The notes: generated from the sequence alone by a model not told the origin. Positions 1 to 7,957 are shown, counted from the stretch's first letter. The stretch is 9,765 nucleotides of DNA from an uncultured Methylococcaceae bacterium (GCA_903939355.1 CAJAHC010000351.1:1-9765), one strand, 5' to 3'. Translations and numbers: made by a program.

Positions 1-4
1 CTAA

Positions 5-1222
5 CTTACCCGCGATTTCTACTGGCAATTACGTTATAACGATAGTCACTGTTCAAAAAAAGAACTGCTTACACAATTACAAGCACAATTGGCGCAATCG
101 GTTGCTGTCTGTGAGCCCGATCAACAGACTGGAGCTTTCTTAAGCGGAGGGCTTGATAGTAGTACGGTGACAGGGTTTTATCAAAAAATAGCGAATCGAC
201 CTATTGACGCTTTTACGATGGGTTTTGATGCTGATGGTTACGATGAAATGGAATACGCGCGAATTACGGCCTCGCATTTTAAGGTTAAGCTGCATGAATA
301 CTATGTTACTCCAGCGGATGTATTGCAGGCCATGCCTTTAATCGCACAGACTTATGACGAGCCCTTTGGTAATGATTCTGCGGTGCCTGCCTATTATTGT
401 GCGAAGTTTGCTCGTGAATTGGGCATGACACAGTTGTTGGCAGGTGACGGCGGCGATGAGCTTTTTGCCGGTAATTCCCGTTATGCCAAACAAAAAGTAT
501 TTGATATTTATAGTCATGTACCGGGCATAGCCAAATCAATTTTAGAGCCATTGGCATTTAATCTGAGGCCACTCAGGAAGGTAAAAAGTTATATTGAACA
601 GGCCGATATAGCGATGCCGGAACGCATGGAGAGTTATAATTTCTTGCACCGAACACCACTGGCAGAGATTTTTTCTGAAGACTTTCTCAAGCAAATTGAT
701 GCGGGTCAACCTTTGCAAGATCTAAGAAGCACTTATGATAGAACATCTAATAATGATTTAATTAAGCAAATGTTGTTTTTGGATGGCAAATTTACGTTGG
801 CAGATAACGATCTGCGAAAAGTTAACCGAATGTGTGATCTTGCAGGCGTTGATGTGCGTTACCCGATGTTACAAGAAAATCTGGTAGAATTTTCCGCCAC
901 GATTCCTTCCAAATGGTTAATGGAGGGTTTTAACTTACGCTCTTTTTACAAACAAGGGCTGCGCGATTTTTTGCCTAAAGAAACGCTGACAAAAAGTAAA
1001 AAAGGTTTTGGCCTACCATTTGGCGTGTGGATGAGTAGTGACAAAGCACTAAAACAATTTGCATTGGACAATTTAGACGGTATTGCCAAACGAGGGTTTC
1101 TAAATCCTAGTTATATTAACCATCTGATTAACTTACATCAAAGCGGCCATGCCTCTTATTATGGCATTATGATTTGGATTTTAGTGATGTTAGAGCAATG
1201 GTTGCAGGCGCATAATTTATAA
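5..1222 (+). CDS. Asparagine synthase family amidotransferase, C-terminal synthetase half (5' end broken)
   Basis: This is the ATP-dependent synthetase (PP-loop) half of a class II glutamine amidotransferase of the asparagine synthase type. Such proteins activate a carboxylate as an acyl-adenylate and amidate it; relatives in exosortase A/exopolysaccharide loci probably modify a sugar or peptide. Counting from the first possible start (TTG at 89), the pyrophosphate loop SGGLDSS is at residues 19-25, DEPFGNDSA at 90-98, GDGGDELFAG at 119-128, and KKGFGLPFGVW lies near residue 305. Family-like sequence (FYWQLRYND) continues upstream to base 5, but an in-frame TAA sits at 2-4. No ATG/GTG/TTG occurs between 5 and 88, and the TTG at 89 has no Shine-Dalgarno. 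Full-length relatives are about 600-630 aa with an N-terminal glutaminase domain, which is not visible here. The gene is therefore a frameshifted/nonsense copy, is affected by a sequence error at the edge, or (less likely) encodes a glutaminase-less protein starting at 89. The synthetase half itself is intact. Confidence 0.8.
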   Translation, partial: LTRDFYWQLRYNDSHCSKKELLTQLQAQLAQSVAVCEPDQQTGAFLSGGLDSSTVTGFYQKIANRPIDAFTMGFDADGYDEMEYARITASHFKVKLHEYYVTPADVLQAMPLIAQTYDEPFGNDSAVPAYYCAKFARELGMTQLLAGDGGDELFAGNSRYAKQKVFDIYSHVPGIAKSILEPLAFNLRPLRKVKSYIEQADIAMPERMESYNFLHRTPLAEIFSEDFLKQIDAGQPLQDLRSTYDRTSNNDLIKQMLFLDGKFTLADNDLRKVNRMCDLAGVDVRYPMLQENLVEFSATIPSKWLMEGFNLRSFYKQGLRDFLPKETLTKSKKGFGLPFGVWMSSDKALKQFALDNLDGIAKRGFLNPSYINHLINLHQSGHASYYGIMIWILVMLEQWLQAHNL

Positions 1223-1245
1223 GAAAAAATCTATTTTTTTATTTC

Positions 1246-1288
1246 GTTATTATCTTCTCAGCAAAGTTGCTTTGTAAAAAATAATAAC
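1246..1288. repeat. Two-tier inverted repeat between convergent genes, possible bidirectional terminator
   Basis: An 8-bp outer stem (GTTATTAT at 1246-1253 with ATAATAAC at 1281-1288) encloses a 5-bp inner stem (CAAAG at 1262-1266 with CTTTG at 1270-1274, loop TTG). The internal loops are 8 and 6 nt. An A-tract/T-tract pair (1224-1241) lies just to the left. It sits exactly between two converging genes, where a bidirectional terminator is expected. However, no clean T-run follows the inner stem on either strand, so the terminator role is inference. Confidence 0.35.
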
Positions 1289-1295
1289 CTGATAT

Positions 1296-2672
1296 TTATC
1301 GAATGCTGTGATAAATTTTTTTCGTTAGTTGATAAACTGCAGAATCTTCTGCTACCCATGAACGAAAGGTATTCTTGGAGTTTTTTTCTATTTTTTGTTG
1401 AAAAATATCAACGACCCCCTTGATACCCATTCTTTTTTTATAGTCTTTAAAATAATCAGAAAGCTCTTCTTCGCTTTTTGCTTTACCATTATCGGCATAC
1501 TTGGCAACATAAGGCGAGAAATCTGGATATAGCGGAGTTTCGCTCCATTTACCATGTAATGTTGTTTTCATAAAATTGCCGATGAGGATATCATCAAATA
1601 CCTGATAATTAATGGAAGCCATTAATGAAGCTCTTGGTGCTTCAAAGGTAAGTCCCCGATCAAAGCCTTTTTTATTAAATTCAATGATATTGTCTTGTCC
1701 GCCGACTTTTAGATTAATAAAGTCTAAAAAACCATGAAGATGCTCAATTGATTTAAAATACTGGTTAGCGGCTTCAACATCTGATTTTTCCAGTTGTTCG
1801 TTCCAATCGTCACCAAATTCTTTGGGGTCTTTGAGGTTAGAGGCTATTTTTTTAGGCTCCAAAGCTAACCAGATATCTTTGCAACAATCATATTGGACAA
1901 ACGCGGGTAAAAGTTTGCATTTATCAGAGGTAAATCCATCGACATAGTCTGATGGTGCGATCAAATAATCACTTAGCCACGCGCTGTCGGTTCTTGTCAT
2001 CTGATGAAACGAACTAAAAGGGATAAAATACTTTGCACCCAAATGTTCTGTATCCCGGCATATGGTTTGTCCCCAGGAGAATGGAGAAGCTTCTTTTGCC
2101 AGTGGTCTTAAGTGATTATCGTCTTCATCATAAAAGTTGCACATATCAGCATAACCGGCATAAAGCTTGAGATGAAATGAAATTGGATAACGTTTAACTG
2201 TTTCGCGTATAAAACGATTCCAGCCAAATCCTGGCGCATCGTTCATATTGATAATCAGGCGACCATTAATATCAATTAATAGGATGGCATCCTGATTGTA
2301 ATCACTGAGACACATAATTCTGATATTTTCTGAAAGTTGTACCCATTCTTTGTCTTTCAATATATAAACATCAAAGCCATGTTCTGCAAGATCATTTTTT
2401 ATTCGACTGCCTCGATGATCGGGTAATAATATTTTCTTCTTTTTTAATGCACCTATTGAGTCGGGCATTAAGTGATCTTGATGACCATGAGATATCCAAA
2501 CATATTCACAACTTTTAATGGCTTCCAGTTGCTCTGCAGGAATCTCATGAGATAAGCCCCAGCTACCAAAATAAGGTGCGCCTTTAAACCATGGATCGGT
2601 AACAAGAATGGGGGTTTTGTCGTAGCAAATAATGGTGGCATTACCTATTGTTTCAAATTTTATATTACTCAT
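1296..2672 (-). CDS. Metallo-beta-lactamase fold protein, CMAH/UlaG-like, unknown substrate
   Basis: A 458-aa MBL-fold protein. The metal-binding signature HGHQDH is at residues 62-67, preceded by TDPWF (25-29), the entry motif of the UlaG/CMP-Neu5Ac hydroxylase (CMAH) branch. NMNDAP at 142-147 takes the place of the later Asp/His metal-ligand strand, much as in CMAH-type proteins. No Rieske domain or signal peptide is visible, so it should be cytoplasmic and is not a CMAH oxygenase by itself. Residues after about 200 form a long C-terminal part with no motif I recognise, ending in Lys/Arg-rich sequence. The ATG start at 2672-2670 has a GAGAAAAG purine stretch just upstream. The gene converges on the amidotransferase and diverges from prsR across 259 bp. 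The position suggests a role in surface-polysaccharide or nucleotide-sugar chemistry, but that is guilt by association. The fold is certain and the substrate unknown. Confidence 0.85.
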   Translation of the reverse strand: MSNIKFETIGNATIICYDKTPILVTDPWFKGAPYFGSWGLSHEIPAEQLEAIKSCEYVWISHGHQDHLMPDSIGALKKKKILLPDHRGSRIKNDLAEHGFDVYILKDKEWVQLSENIRIMCLSDYNQDAILLIDINGRLIINMNDAPGFGWNRFIRETVKRYPISFHLKLYAGYADMCNFYDEDDNHLRPLAKEASPFSWGQTICRDTEHLGAKYFIPFSSFHQMTRTDSAWLSDYLIAPSDYVDGFTSDKCKLLPAFVQYDCCKDIWLALEPKKIASNLKDPKEFGDDWNEQLEKSDVEAANQYFKSIEHLHGFLDFINLKVGGQDNIIEFNKKGFDRGLTFEAPRASLMASINYQVFDDILIGNFMKTTLHGKWSETPLYPDFSPYVAKYADNGKAKSEEELSDYFKDYKKRMGIKGVVDIFQQKIEKNSKNTFRSWVAEDSAVYQLTKKIYHSIR

Positions 2673-2931
2673 TCTTTTCTCAAAATAGTTTTCTTAATAT
2701 ATGGCTATGTTTCTTAGTATAGATGCCAAAATCACTTTTGCTTATTGGGCAATGTATTGGAGCCAAAATTTGTAACTCAACTTAAGGAATAAAAAAATTT
2801 TGTAATAAAAGTTAATTTTAATAAATCAGGATCACTAAGGATTGGTAATTATTGACAGGTATATTAAAGGTTGAAACTTTACTATTATTGGACAACAAGA
2901 TATTACTACGGCTCAAAGTAAAGGAAAGTAA
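2673..2931. other. Divergent intergenic region between MBL gene and prsR
   Basis: This 259-bp AT-rich spacer must hold the promoters of both divergent genes. A perfect -35 hexamer TTGACA is at 2852-2857 on the + strand, but the nearest -10-like hexamer (TACTAT, 2880-2885) is 22 nt away. On the - strand, TATACT (complement of 2717-2722) could be a -10 for the MBL gene but lacks a matching -35. No true -24/-12 sigma-54 site was found, so I saw no sign of PrsR autoregulation. No small ORF with a ribosome site was seen. Confidence 0.4.
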
Positions 2932-2934
2932 TTG
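2921..2934 (+). promoter_or_regulatory. Ribosome binding site deciding a TTG start for prsR
   Basis: AAGGAAAG at 2921-2928 is well placed before TTG at 2932. An in-frame TAA at 2929-2931 excludes any upstream start, and a later start would cut into the receiver domain, whose first beta strand begins at codon 5. Confidence 0.75.
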
Positions 2935-4287
2935 GACGATAGGAAAGTTTTACTCGTTATCGAAGATGATCTAGGGTTGCAAAAGCAATTAAAGTGGACC
3001 TTTGAACGTTATCAAGTAATCATTGCTGGCAATAAAACCGAAGCTATTGCTGCACTAAGGCGTTATATGCCGAGTGTTGTTACACTAGATTTGGGTTTGC
3101 CTCCTGATCCGGCAAATTCGAGCGTGGGGCTTGAAATATTAATAGATATTTTAAAGCTTGCGCCTGCCACTAAGGTAATTGTAGTAACTGGCAACGATGA
3201 TCGTGAAAATGCTGTTTTCGCTGTAGCCATGGGGGCTTATGATTTTTATCAGAAACCAATTGATGGCGATGTTTTAAATTTAATCATCAAACGTGCTTTT
3301 CAGTTGAGTGAGTTGGAAAAAGAACATTTAAAGCTTCAACAAAAAACAAATGAGCCATTAGTTGGGATTATTGCTTCTTGTCAAAAGATGCAAGAGCTGG
3401 GTCGTAAAATAGAAAAGATTGCTCCAACTAACGTCAGTGTTTTGTTGCTTGGAGAAAGCGGCACAGGGAAAGAGTTGTTTGCTAAAGCTATACATGGTCT
3501 AAGTGATAGAAAAGAGAAGCCTTTTGTTGCTGTAAACTGCGCGGCAATACCTGAGAATTTACTAGAAAGTGAATTATTTGGTTACGAAAAAGGTGCATTT
3601 ACTGGAGCATCACAACAAACAAAAGGAAAAATTGAATACGCCAATAAAGGAACTTTTTTTCTTGATGAAATAGGGGATCTTTCTTTATCTTTACAATCAA
3701 AATTATTACGTTTTTTGCAAGAAAGAACAATAGAGCGTATTGGTGGACGGCAGGAGATTGCGATAGATGTAAGAATTATTTGCGCCACGCATCAGAATTT
3801 AGAAATTCTTATTAAAGAAGGTAAATTTAGGTCTGATTTGTATTACCGCATTAGTGAAATAACCATTAACATTCCTCCTTTAAGAGAAAGAGAGGGCGAT
3901 GCGCTTACTATTGCGGCTGTTTTTTTAAGGAGATTTTCTGAATTGAATAACAAAAAAATTAAAAGCTTTACTAAAGAGGCGGCAATAGCTATTGAAAATT
4001 ATTTATGGCCAGGGAATGTTAGGGAATTAGAGAATATAATAAAACGAGCCGTGATAATGACTGATGATGTTCAAATCAGTCTTGAAGATCTTGATCTAGG
4101 CGATAATAGTGAAGCTATAATGCCATTGAATTTGAAAGGCGTTAGAGACATGGCTGAAACACAAGCTATCAGAAGGGCGTTGTCGTATTCTAATAACAAT
4201 ATTTCAAATGCAGCAAGGCTTCTTGGGATAACAAGGCCAACACTCTATACTTTATTTGAAAAACATAAGATTGACGTCATTGAATAA
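2932..4287 (+). CDS. prsR: PrsR, PEP-CTERM system sigma-54-dependent response regulator
   Basis: A 451-aa NtrC/AtoC-class regulator that activates sigma-54 promoters when phosphorylated. The receiver domain (1-120) has the acidic pair D12-D13, phospho-acceptor D53, T86 and K108. The AAA+ domain (about 145-375) has Walker A GESGTGKE (174-181), the sigma-54-contacting GAFTGA loop (221-226) and Walker B FFLDE ending at D245-E246. A Fis-type HTH lies at about 415-447 (NNNISNAARLLGITRPTLY). The receiver stretches TLDLGLPPDPANSS and VVTGNDDRENAV followed by AYDFYQKPID are, as I recall them, hallmarks of PrsR, partner of the kinase PrsK, which controls PEP-CTERM/exosortase A genes. Translation starts at TTG 2932: a TAA in the same frame lies directly before it (2929-2931) and AAGGAAAG is about 6 nt upstream. 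prsK is not in the window. The gene is followed by a hairpin terminator overlapping the 3' end of djlA. Confidence 0.93.
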   Translation: MDDRKVLLVIEDDLGLQKQLKWTFERYQVIIAGNKTEAIAALRRYMPSVVTLDLGLPPDPANSSVGLEILIDILKLAPATKVIVVTGNDDRENAVFAVAMGAYDFYQKPIDGDVLNLIIKRAFQLSELEKEHLKLQQKTNEPLVGIIASCQKMQELGRKIEKIAPTNVSVLLLGESGTGKELFAKAIHGLSDRKEKPFVAVNCAAIPENLLESELFGYEKGAFTGASQQTKGKIEYANKGTFFLDEIGDLSLSLQSKLLRFLQERTIERIGGRQEIAIDVRIICATHQNLEILIKEGKFRSDLYYRISEITINIPPLREREGDALTIAAVFLRRFSELNNKKIKSFTKEAAIAIENYLWPGNVRELENIIKRAVIMTDDVQISLEDLDLGDNSEAIMPLNLKGVRDMAETQAIRRALSYSNNNISNAARLLGITRPTLYTLFEKHKIDVIE

Positions 4288-4303
4288 TTCTTGTGATTAG
4301 ATT

Positions 4304-4331
4304 GGCGCACTCTTATATTTGCGCTGTTTTT
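4304..4331 (+). terminator. Rho-independent-like terminator of prsR
   Basis: The arms GGCGCA (4304-4309) and TGCGCT (4320-4325) form a 6-bp stem (one G-T pair) around a 10-nt loop, followed by GTTTTT (4326-4331). It lies 17 bases after the prsR stop and overlaps the last codons of the convergent djlA. The loop is long and the T-tail short, so its strength is uncertain. Confidence 0.5.
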
Positions 4332-5119
4332 AGAATAGTTTCGTAAGCTTTCCTGATTTTTTGGGTTTTTTCTTTGGCTAGTAACATCATTTCTTCAGGT
4401 AACCCTTTGGCAACGAGTATGTCTGTATGGTTTTGACTCATTAAACGGCGATAAGCATTTTTAACTTCGTCTTTGCTGGCCGATGGCAATAAACCTAAAA
4501 TGCTATAAGCGTCCTGTAGATTTTGCTTTTGTAAATTTTTTTGTATGTTTGAGGAGTTACCTGCATGAAAGCGTTGTTGAGCTTGAAGTTGGATTTTTAA
4601 GCGTTCAAATTCAAAGCGGGAAAGTCTGAGTCGACTGCAAATATGCATTAATAATTTTTCTTCGCTAATAGCAAAAGAGCCATCAGAGAAAGCTGCTTGA
4701 AGTTGGATATTAATAAACATGCGTATTAAATCAGTCCGTCGATGGCACTCTTTGTAAAATTGGTCTAAAACTTCATCTAAAGGAAAGTCACTGTTCTTGC
4801 CCTGCTCAAAGAGGTTAATGGCGGATTGTCTCATTTCGTTTGTTAACGACATTTCTTCCATGATACGTTTGGCTAGCGAAATTTCTTCAGCCGAAACTTG
4901 GCCATCAGCTTTGGCAATGTGACCCATGACTGAAAAAGTGGCAGTAAAAAAAGCCATTTGAATTCGATGTTGATCACTTGGGCTAACAGCTTCAATAGCA
5001 TCCAGTCCGGCCAAACCTTTTCCAAATTGATGACCTACGGATGCACCTAAAATAGCGCCTAAGGGGCCACCGAGCAGAAATCCAAATGCGCCACCTACAA
5101 CTGTGCTAAACCAGTTCAT
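4313..5119 (-). CDS. djlA: DjlA-type membrane-anchored DnaJ-like co-chaperone with variant HTD motif
   Basis: A 268-aa protein matching DjlA of E. coli (271 aa) along its whole length. It has a Gly-rich N-terminal membrane segment (about 6-30, with GGPLGAILGASVGHQF), a TerB-like helical domain (about 50-180, with ATFSVMGHIAKADG and DLIRMFINIQLQAAFSDGS), and a C-terminal J domain (about 205-268). DjlA is an inner-membrane co-chaperone whose J domain faces the cytosol and stimulates DnaK; it is linked to envelope stress and capsule control through the Rcs system in enterics. Here the invariant J-domain HPD reads HTD (CAT ACA GAC, bases 4420-4428 on the complement). The change is unusual and should weaken Hsp70 stimulation; the rest of the J domain, including DAYSILGLLPSAS and VAKGLPEEMM, is conserved. 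I chose the ATG at 5119-5117, with AGGA 9 nt upstream, over an in-frame TTG three codons earlier, because DjlA proteins begin a few residues before the membrane segment. The gene is probably monocistronic. Confidence 0.92.
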   Translation of the reverse strand: MNWFSTVVGGAFGFLLGGPLGAILGASVGHQFGKGLAGLDAIEAVSPSDQHRIQMAFFTATFSVMGHIAKADGQVSAEEISLAKRIMEEMSLTNEMRQSAINLFEQGKNSDFPLDEVLDQFYKECHRRTDLIRMFINIQLQAAFSDGSFAISEEKLLMHICSRLRLSRFEFERLKIQLQAQQRFHAGNSSNIQKNLQKQNLQDAYSILGLLPSASKDEVKNAYRRLMSQNHTDILVAKGLPEEMMLLAKEKTQKIRKAYETILKTAQI

Positions 5120-5155
5120 TGTTATCAATCCTGTTCTGTGAAGAATAATGTTAGA

Positions 5156-5164
5156 ATTATACCA
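5156..5164 (-). promoter_or_regulatory. Extended -10 promoter of djlA
   Basis: On the complementary strand this reads TGGTATAAT, a perfect extended -10 (TGn followed by consensus TATAAT). No good -35 hexamer lies at 16-18 nt, which is typical of extended -10 promoters. Transcription would start near 5149, giving a leader of about 30 nt with the djlA ribosome site. The rest of the djlA-purC gap (5165-5288) shows no convincing promoter for purC. Confidence 0.6.
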
Positions 5165-5288
5165 TTAGGTAATTTACAAGAAAGAATATACATTTTTTCA
5201 AGCTGTTAAGGCGAATAAAGTAGCTGGTCAGTTGGTTGTATTTTAAGAAATCTGTCTGAACTTTTATTTTAAAATTTAGTGAGTAATT

Positions 5289-6191
5289 ATGACTACACCA
5301 GAAGCACTATATCAATCAGCATTGCCTTCACTTAAGTTACGTGCTCGAGGAAAGGTGCGAGATATTTACGATATTGATGATAAGTATATGCTAATTGTAG
5401 CGACAGATAGACTTTCGGCATTTGATGTGATCTTGCCTGACCCAATTCCTGGAAAGGGCCTGGTATTAACCCGTATATCCAATTTTTGGTTTAATAAATT
5501 GCACTATATTATGCCTAATCATTTGGCTAATATTTCTTTGAGTGATGTTTTGCCAGATGCTAAGGAGCGCGCCCAAGTAGAGGGGCGTGCAGTTGTGGTT
5601 AAAATATTAAAACCATTGCCGGTTGAAGCTATAGTCCGTGGCTATCTAATAGGTTCCGGCTGGAAAGATTATCAAAAAACAGGGGAGGTTTGTGGTATAA
5701 AATTACCAGTGGGATTGCAACAAGCGCAGGAATTACCAGAAGCCATTTATACGCCATCAACAAAAGCAGCTGTTGATCAGCATGATGAAAATATCTCATT
5801 TGAGCAAAGTGTTGCTTTATTAGGTCAAGCTCTGGCTGAGCAAGTGCGCGATGCAAGTTTGAAGCTATATCAAGAGGCTGCAGCTTACGCTAAAGAAAGA
5901 GGCATTATTATTGCCGATACTAAATTTGAATTTGGAGTTGATGCTAATGGGCTTTTGCATTTAATTGATGAAGCATTAACGCCAGATTCATCCAGATTTT
6001 GGCCTGCTGACCAATATCAAGTTGGTATTAGCCCGCCTAGTTTTGATAAGCAATATATTCGTGATTATCTCGAAACATTGGATTGGAATAAAACTGCGCC
6101 TGGCCCTTTTCTGCCAAAAGAAGTGACCGTTTTTTGCGCACAAAAGTATCATGAAGCAGAGATCAGGCTATCACAAAATGAAGTGAAATAA
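5289..6191 (+). CDS. purC: Phosphoribosylaminoimidazole-succinocarboxamide synthase (SAICAR synthase)
   Basis: This is the purine biosynthesis enzyme that joins CAIR and aspartate, using ATP, to give SAICAR in the cytosol. The N-terminal ATP-binding segment has the typical [22 protein letters not shown] run (about residues 19-40), followed by SAFDV. SAICAR synthase signature 1 is [14 protein letters not shown] (about 111-124) and signature 2 is [12 protein letters not shown] (227-238). At 300 aa it belongs to the longer Ade1-like type found in yeast and many bacteria, not the roughly 237-aa E. coli type. The ATG at 5289 follows AGTGAG, a modest ribosome site. It is divergent from djlA and is followed by 229 bp before the atp operon, so it is probably transcribed alone. 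No other purine gene is present. Confidence 0.97.
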   Translation: MTTPEALYQSALPSLKLRARGKVRDIYDIDDKYMLIVATDRLSAFDVILPDPIPGKGLVLTRISNFWFNKLHYIMPNHLANISLSDVLPDAKERAQVEGRAVVVKILKPLPVEAIVRGYLIGSGWKDYQKTGEVCGIKLPVGLQQAQELPEAIYTPSTKAAVDQHDENISFEQSVALLGQALAEQVRDASLKLYQEAAAYAKERGIIIADTKFEFGVDANGLLHLIDEALTPDSSRFWPADQYQVGISPPSFDKQYIRDYLETLDWNKTAPGPFLPKEVTVFCAQKYHEAEIRLSQNEVK

Positions 6192-6351
6192 ATGGCGATA
6201 CTTTACTAAGTGGTTGTTGTCTTGTAAAAGCACTTAATTGCCTAAAATTTCAATGATCTTTAATGAAGATAAATATCCTTTTAAAGCAAGGGTCGGTGGC
6301 TTATGAGCAATGAATTTAACAATCATTTATTACTTAAACATACAGCCAGAC

Positions 6352-6374
6352 TTTAATCAATCTTGATTTAATCA
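6352..6374. repeat. Direct and inverted half-sites over the atp promoter -35 region
   Basis: TTTAATCA occurs at 6352-6359 and again at 6367-6374, exactly 15 nt apart. Between them, AATCAA (6355-6360) and TTGATT (6363-6368) form a perfect inverted repeat with a 2-nt centre, and TGATTTAATCA (6364-6374) is palindromic. The cluster covers the -35 hexamer, so it could be an operator. It is short and AT-rich, and chance is possible. Confidence 0.35.
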
Positions 6375-6391
6375 GGGTCGCTAGCTATAAT
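6363..6391 (+). promoter_or_regulatory. Sigma-70 promoter of the ATP synthase operon
   Basis: The -35 TTGATT (6363-6368) and a perfect -10 TATAAT (6386-6391) are separated by exactly 17 nt. Transcription should begin near A6397, giving a leader of about 24 nt that contains the GGGGA ribosome site of atpI. It is the only strong promoter seen upstream of the operon. Confidence 0.8.
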
Positions 6392-6420
6392 CTTCGAGCT
6401 ATTGTGTTTGGGGAAACCGT

Positions 6421-6780
6421 ATGGAAAGTGGAAAGCGATCTACGGTGAGTAAGATTCTAAGTCATCAAGTTTTGATAATATTCTTAACTACTGCGGGCTT
6501 CAGCCTTGGAATGGGTTGGCCGCAGGGGATGTCAAGTGCTTTAGGTGGGGTAGCGGCTTTTGTTCCCAATCTATATTTTGCACTGAGGATGGTTAAAGCC
6601 TCGGGCCAACCAGCCAGAAAGATTGTAAATTCCTTCTATGTGGGAGAATCAGGAAAATTATTATTAACGGCAGCATTGTTTATATTAATTTTTAAAGTCC
6701 CAAATGTGGAAATATTACCGCTGTTTGTAGGATACATAACGGCATTATCAGTTTTTTGGTTTGCGCTAATTATGCGTTAA
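6421..6780 (+). CDS. atpI: ATP synthase protein I
   Basis: A 119-aa, very hydrophobic protein at the head of the atp operon. AtpI is a non-structural membrane protein thought to help assemble the c-ring or to support magnesium/ion uptake; it is not part of the finished enzyme. Four membrane segments are visible (about residues 14-31, 36-55, 78-95 and 98-117), with the loop MVKASGQPARKIVNSFYVGESGK between the second and third carrying the family-typical FYxGExxK pattern. Length is close to E. coli AtpI (126 aa). ATG 6421 is preceded by GGGGA at a spacing of 6. Position, size and topology all agree; sequence alone would be weaker, as the family is poorly conserved. Confidence 0.88.
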   Translation: MESGKRSTVSKILSHQVLIIFLTTAGFSLGMGWPQGMSSALGGVAAFVPNLYFALRMVKASGQPARKIVNSFYVGESGKLLLTAALFILIFKVPNVEILPLFVGYITALSVFWFALIMR

Positions 6781-6796
6781 CATTTTTATTAAATAG

Positions 6797-7582
<786 letters not shown>

Positions 7583-7615
7583 TTATTATTTAACCGTATT
7601 TTTTTACTTTTTTAA

Positions 7616-7918
<303 letters not shown>

Positions 7919-7957
7919 TTGCACTTTCGTGTTTAATAGCAACAAGAGGAACGCATC

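Larger units (their letters stand above)
6192..6420. other. Intergenic region between purC and atp operon
   Basis: This 229-bp gap carries the atp promoter at its right end (6363-6391). After the purC stop, TAAGTG (6207-6212) can pair with CACTTA (6231-6236) over an 18-nt loop, and ATCTT (6256-6260) with AAGAT (6266-6270), but neither has a T-tail, so I do not call a terminator. Short reading frames here (for example ATG at 6253, 17 codons) lack ribosome sites. No RNA gene was recognised. Confidence 0.5.

Noticed and set aside
306..557. Minus-strand open frame of 83 codons
   Set aside because: It lies inside the amidotransferase domain on the opposite strand; no family features or ribosome site.
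2746..2761. Possible sigma-54 promoter for prsR (TGGGCA, 5 nt, TTGGA)
   Set aside because: The -12 element has GG where the near-invariant GC is needed, and the -24 element is also off consensus. On the opposite strand TGGCTC...TTGCCC (2748-2765) looks better but its spacing is 2 nt too long.
3582..3788. Minus-strand open frame of 68 codons inside prsR
   Set aside because: Shadow of the AAA+ domain; the + strand carries exact catalytic motifs here.
5629..5856. Minus-strand open frame of 75 codons inside purC
   Set aside because: Antisense to conserved SAICAR synthase sequence, with no recognisable protein features.
6207..6236. Hairpin TAAGTG/CACTTA after purC as a terminator
   Set aside because: 18-nt loop, AT-rich 6-bp stem and no T-run after it.
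6253..6306. Small ORF of 17 codons before the atp operon
   Set aside because: No ribosome binding site and no coding signal.
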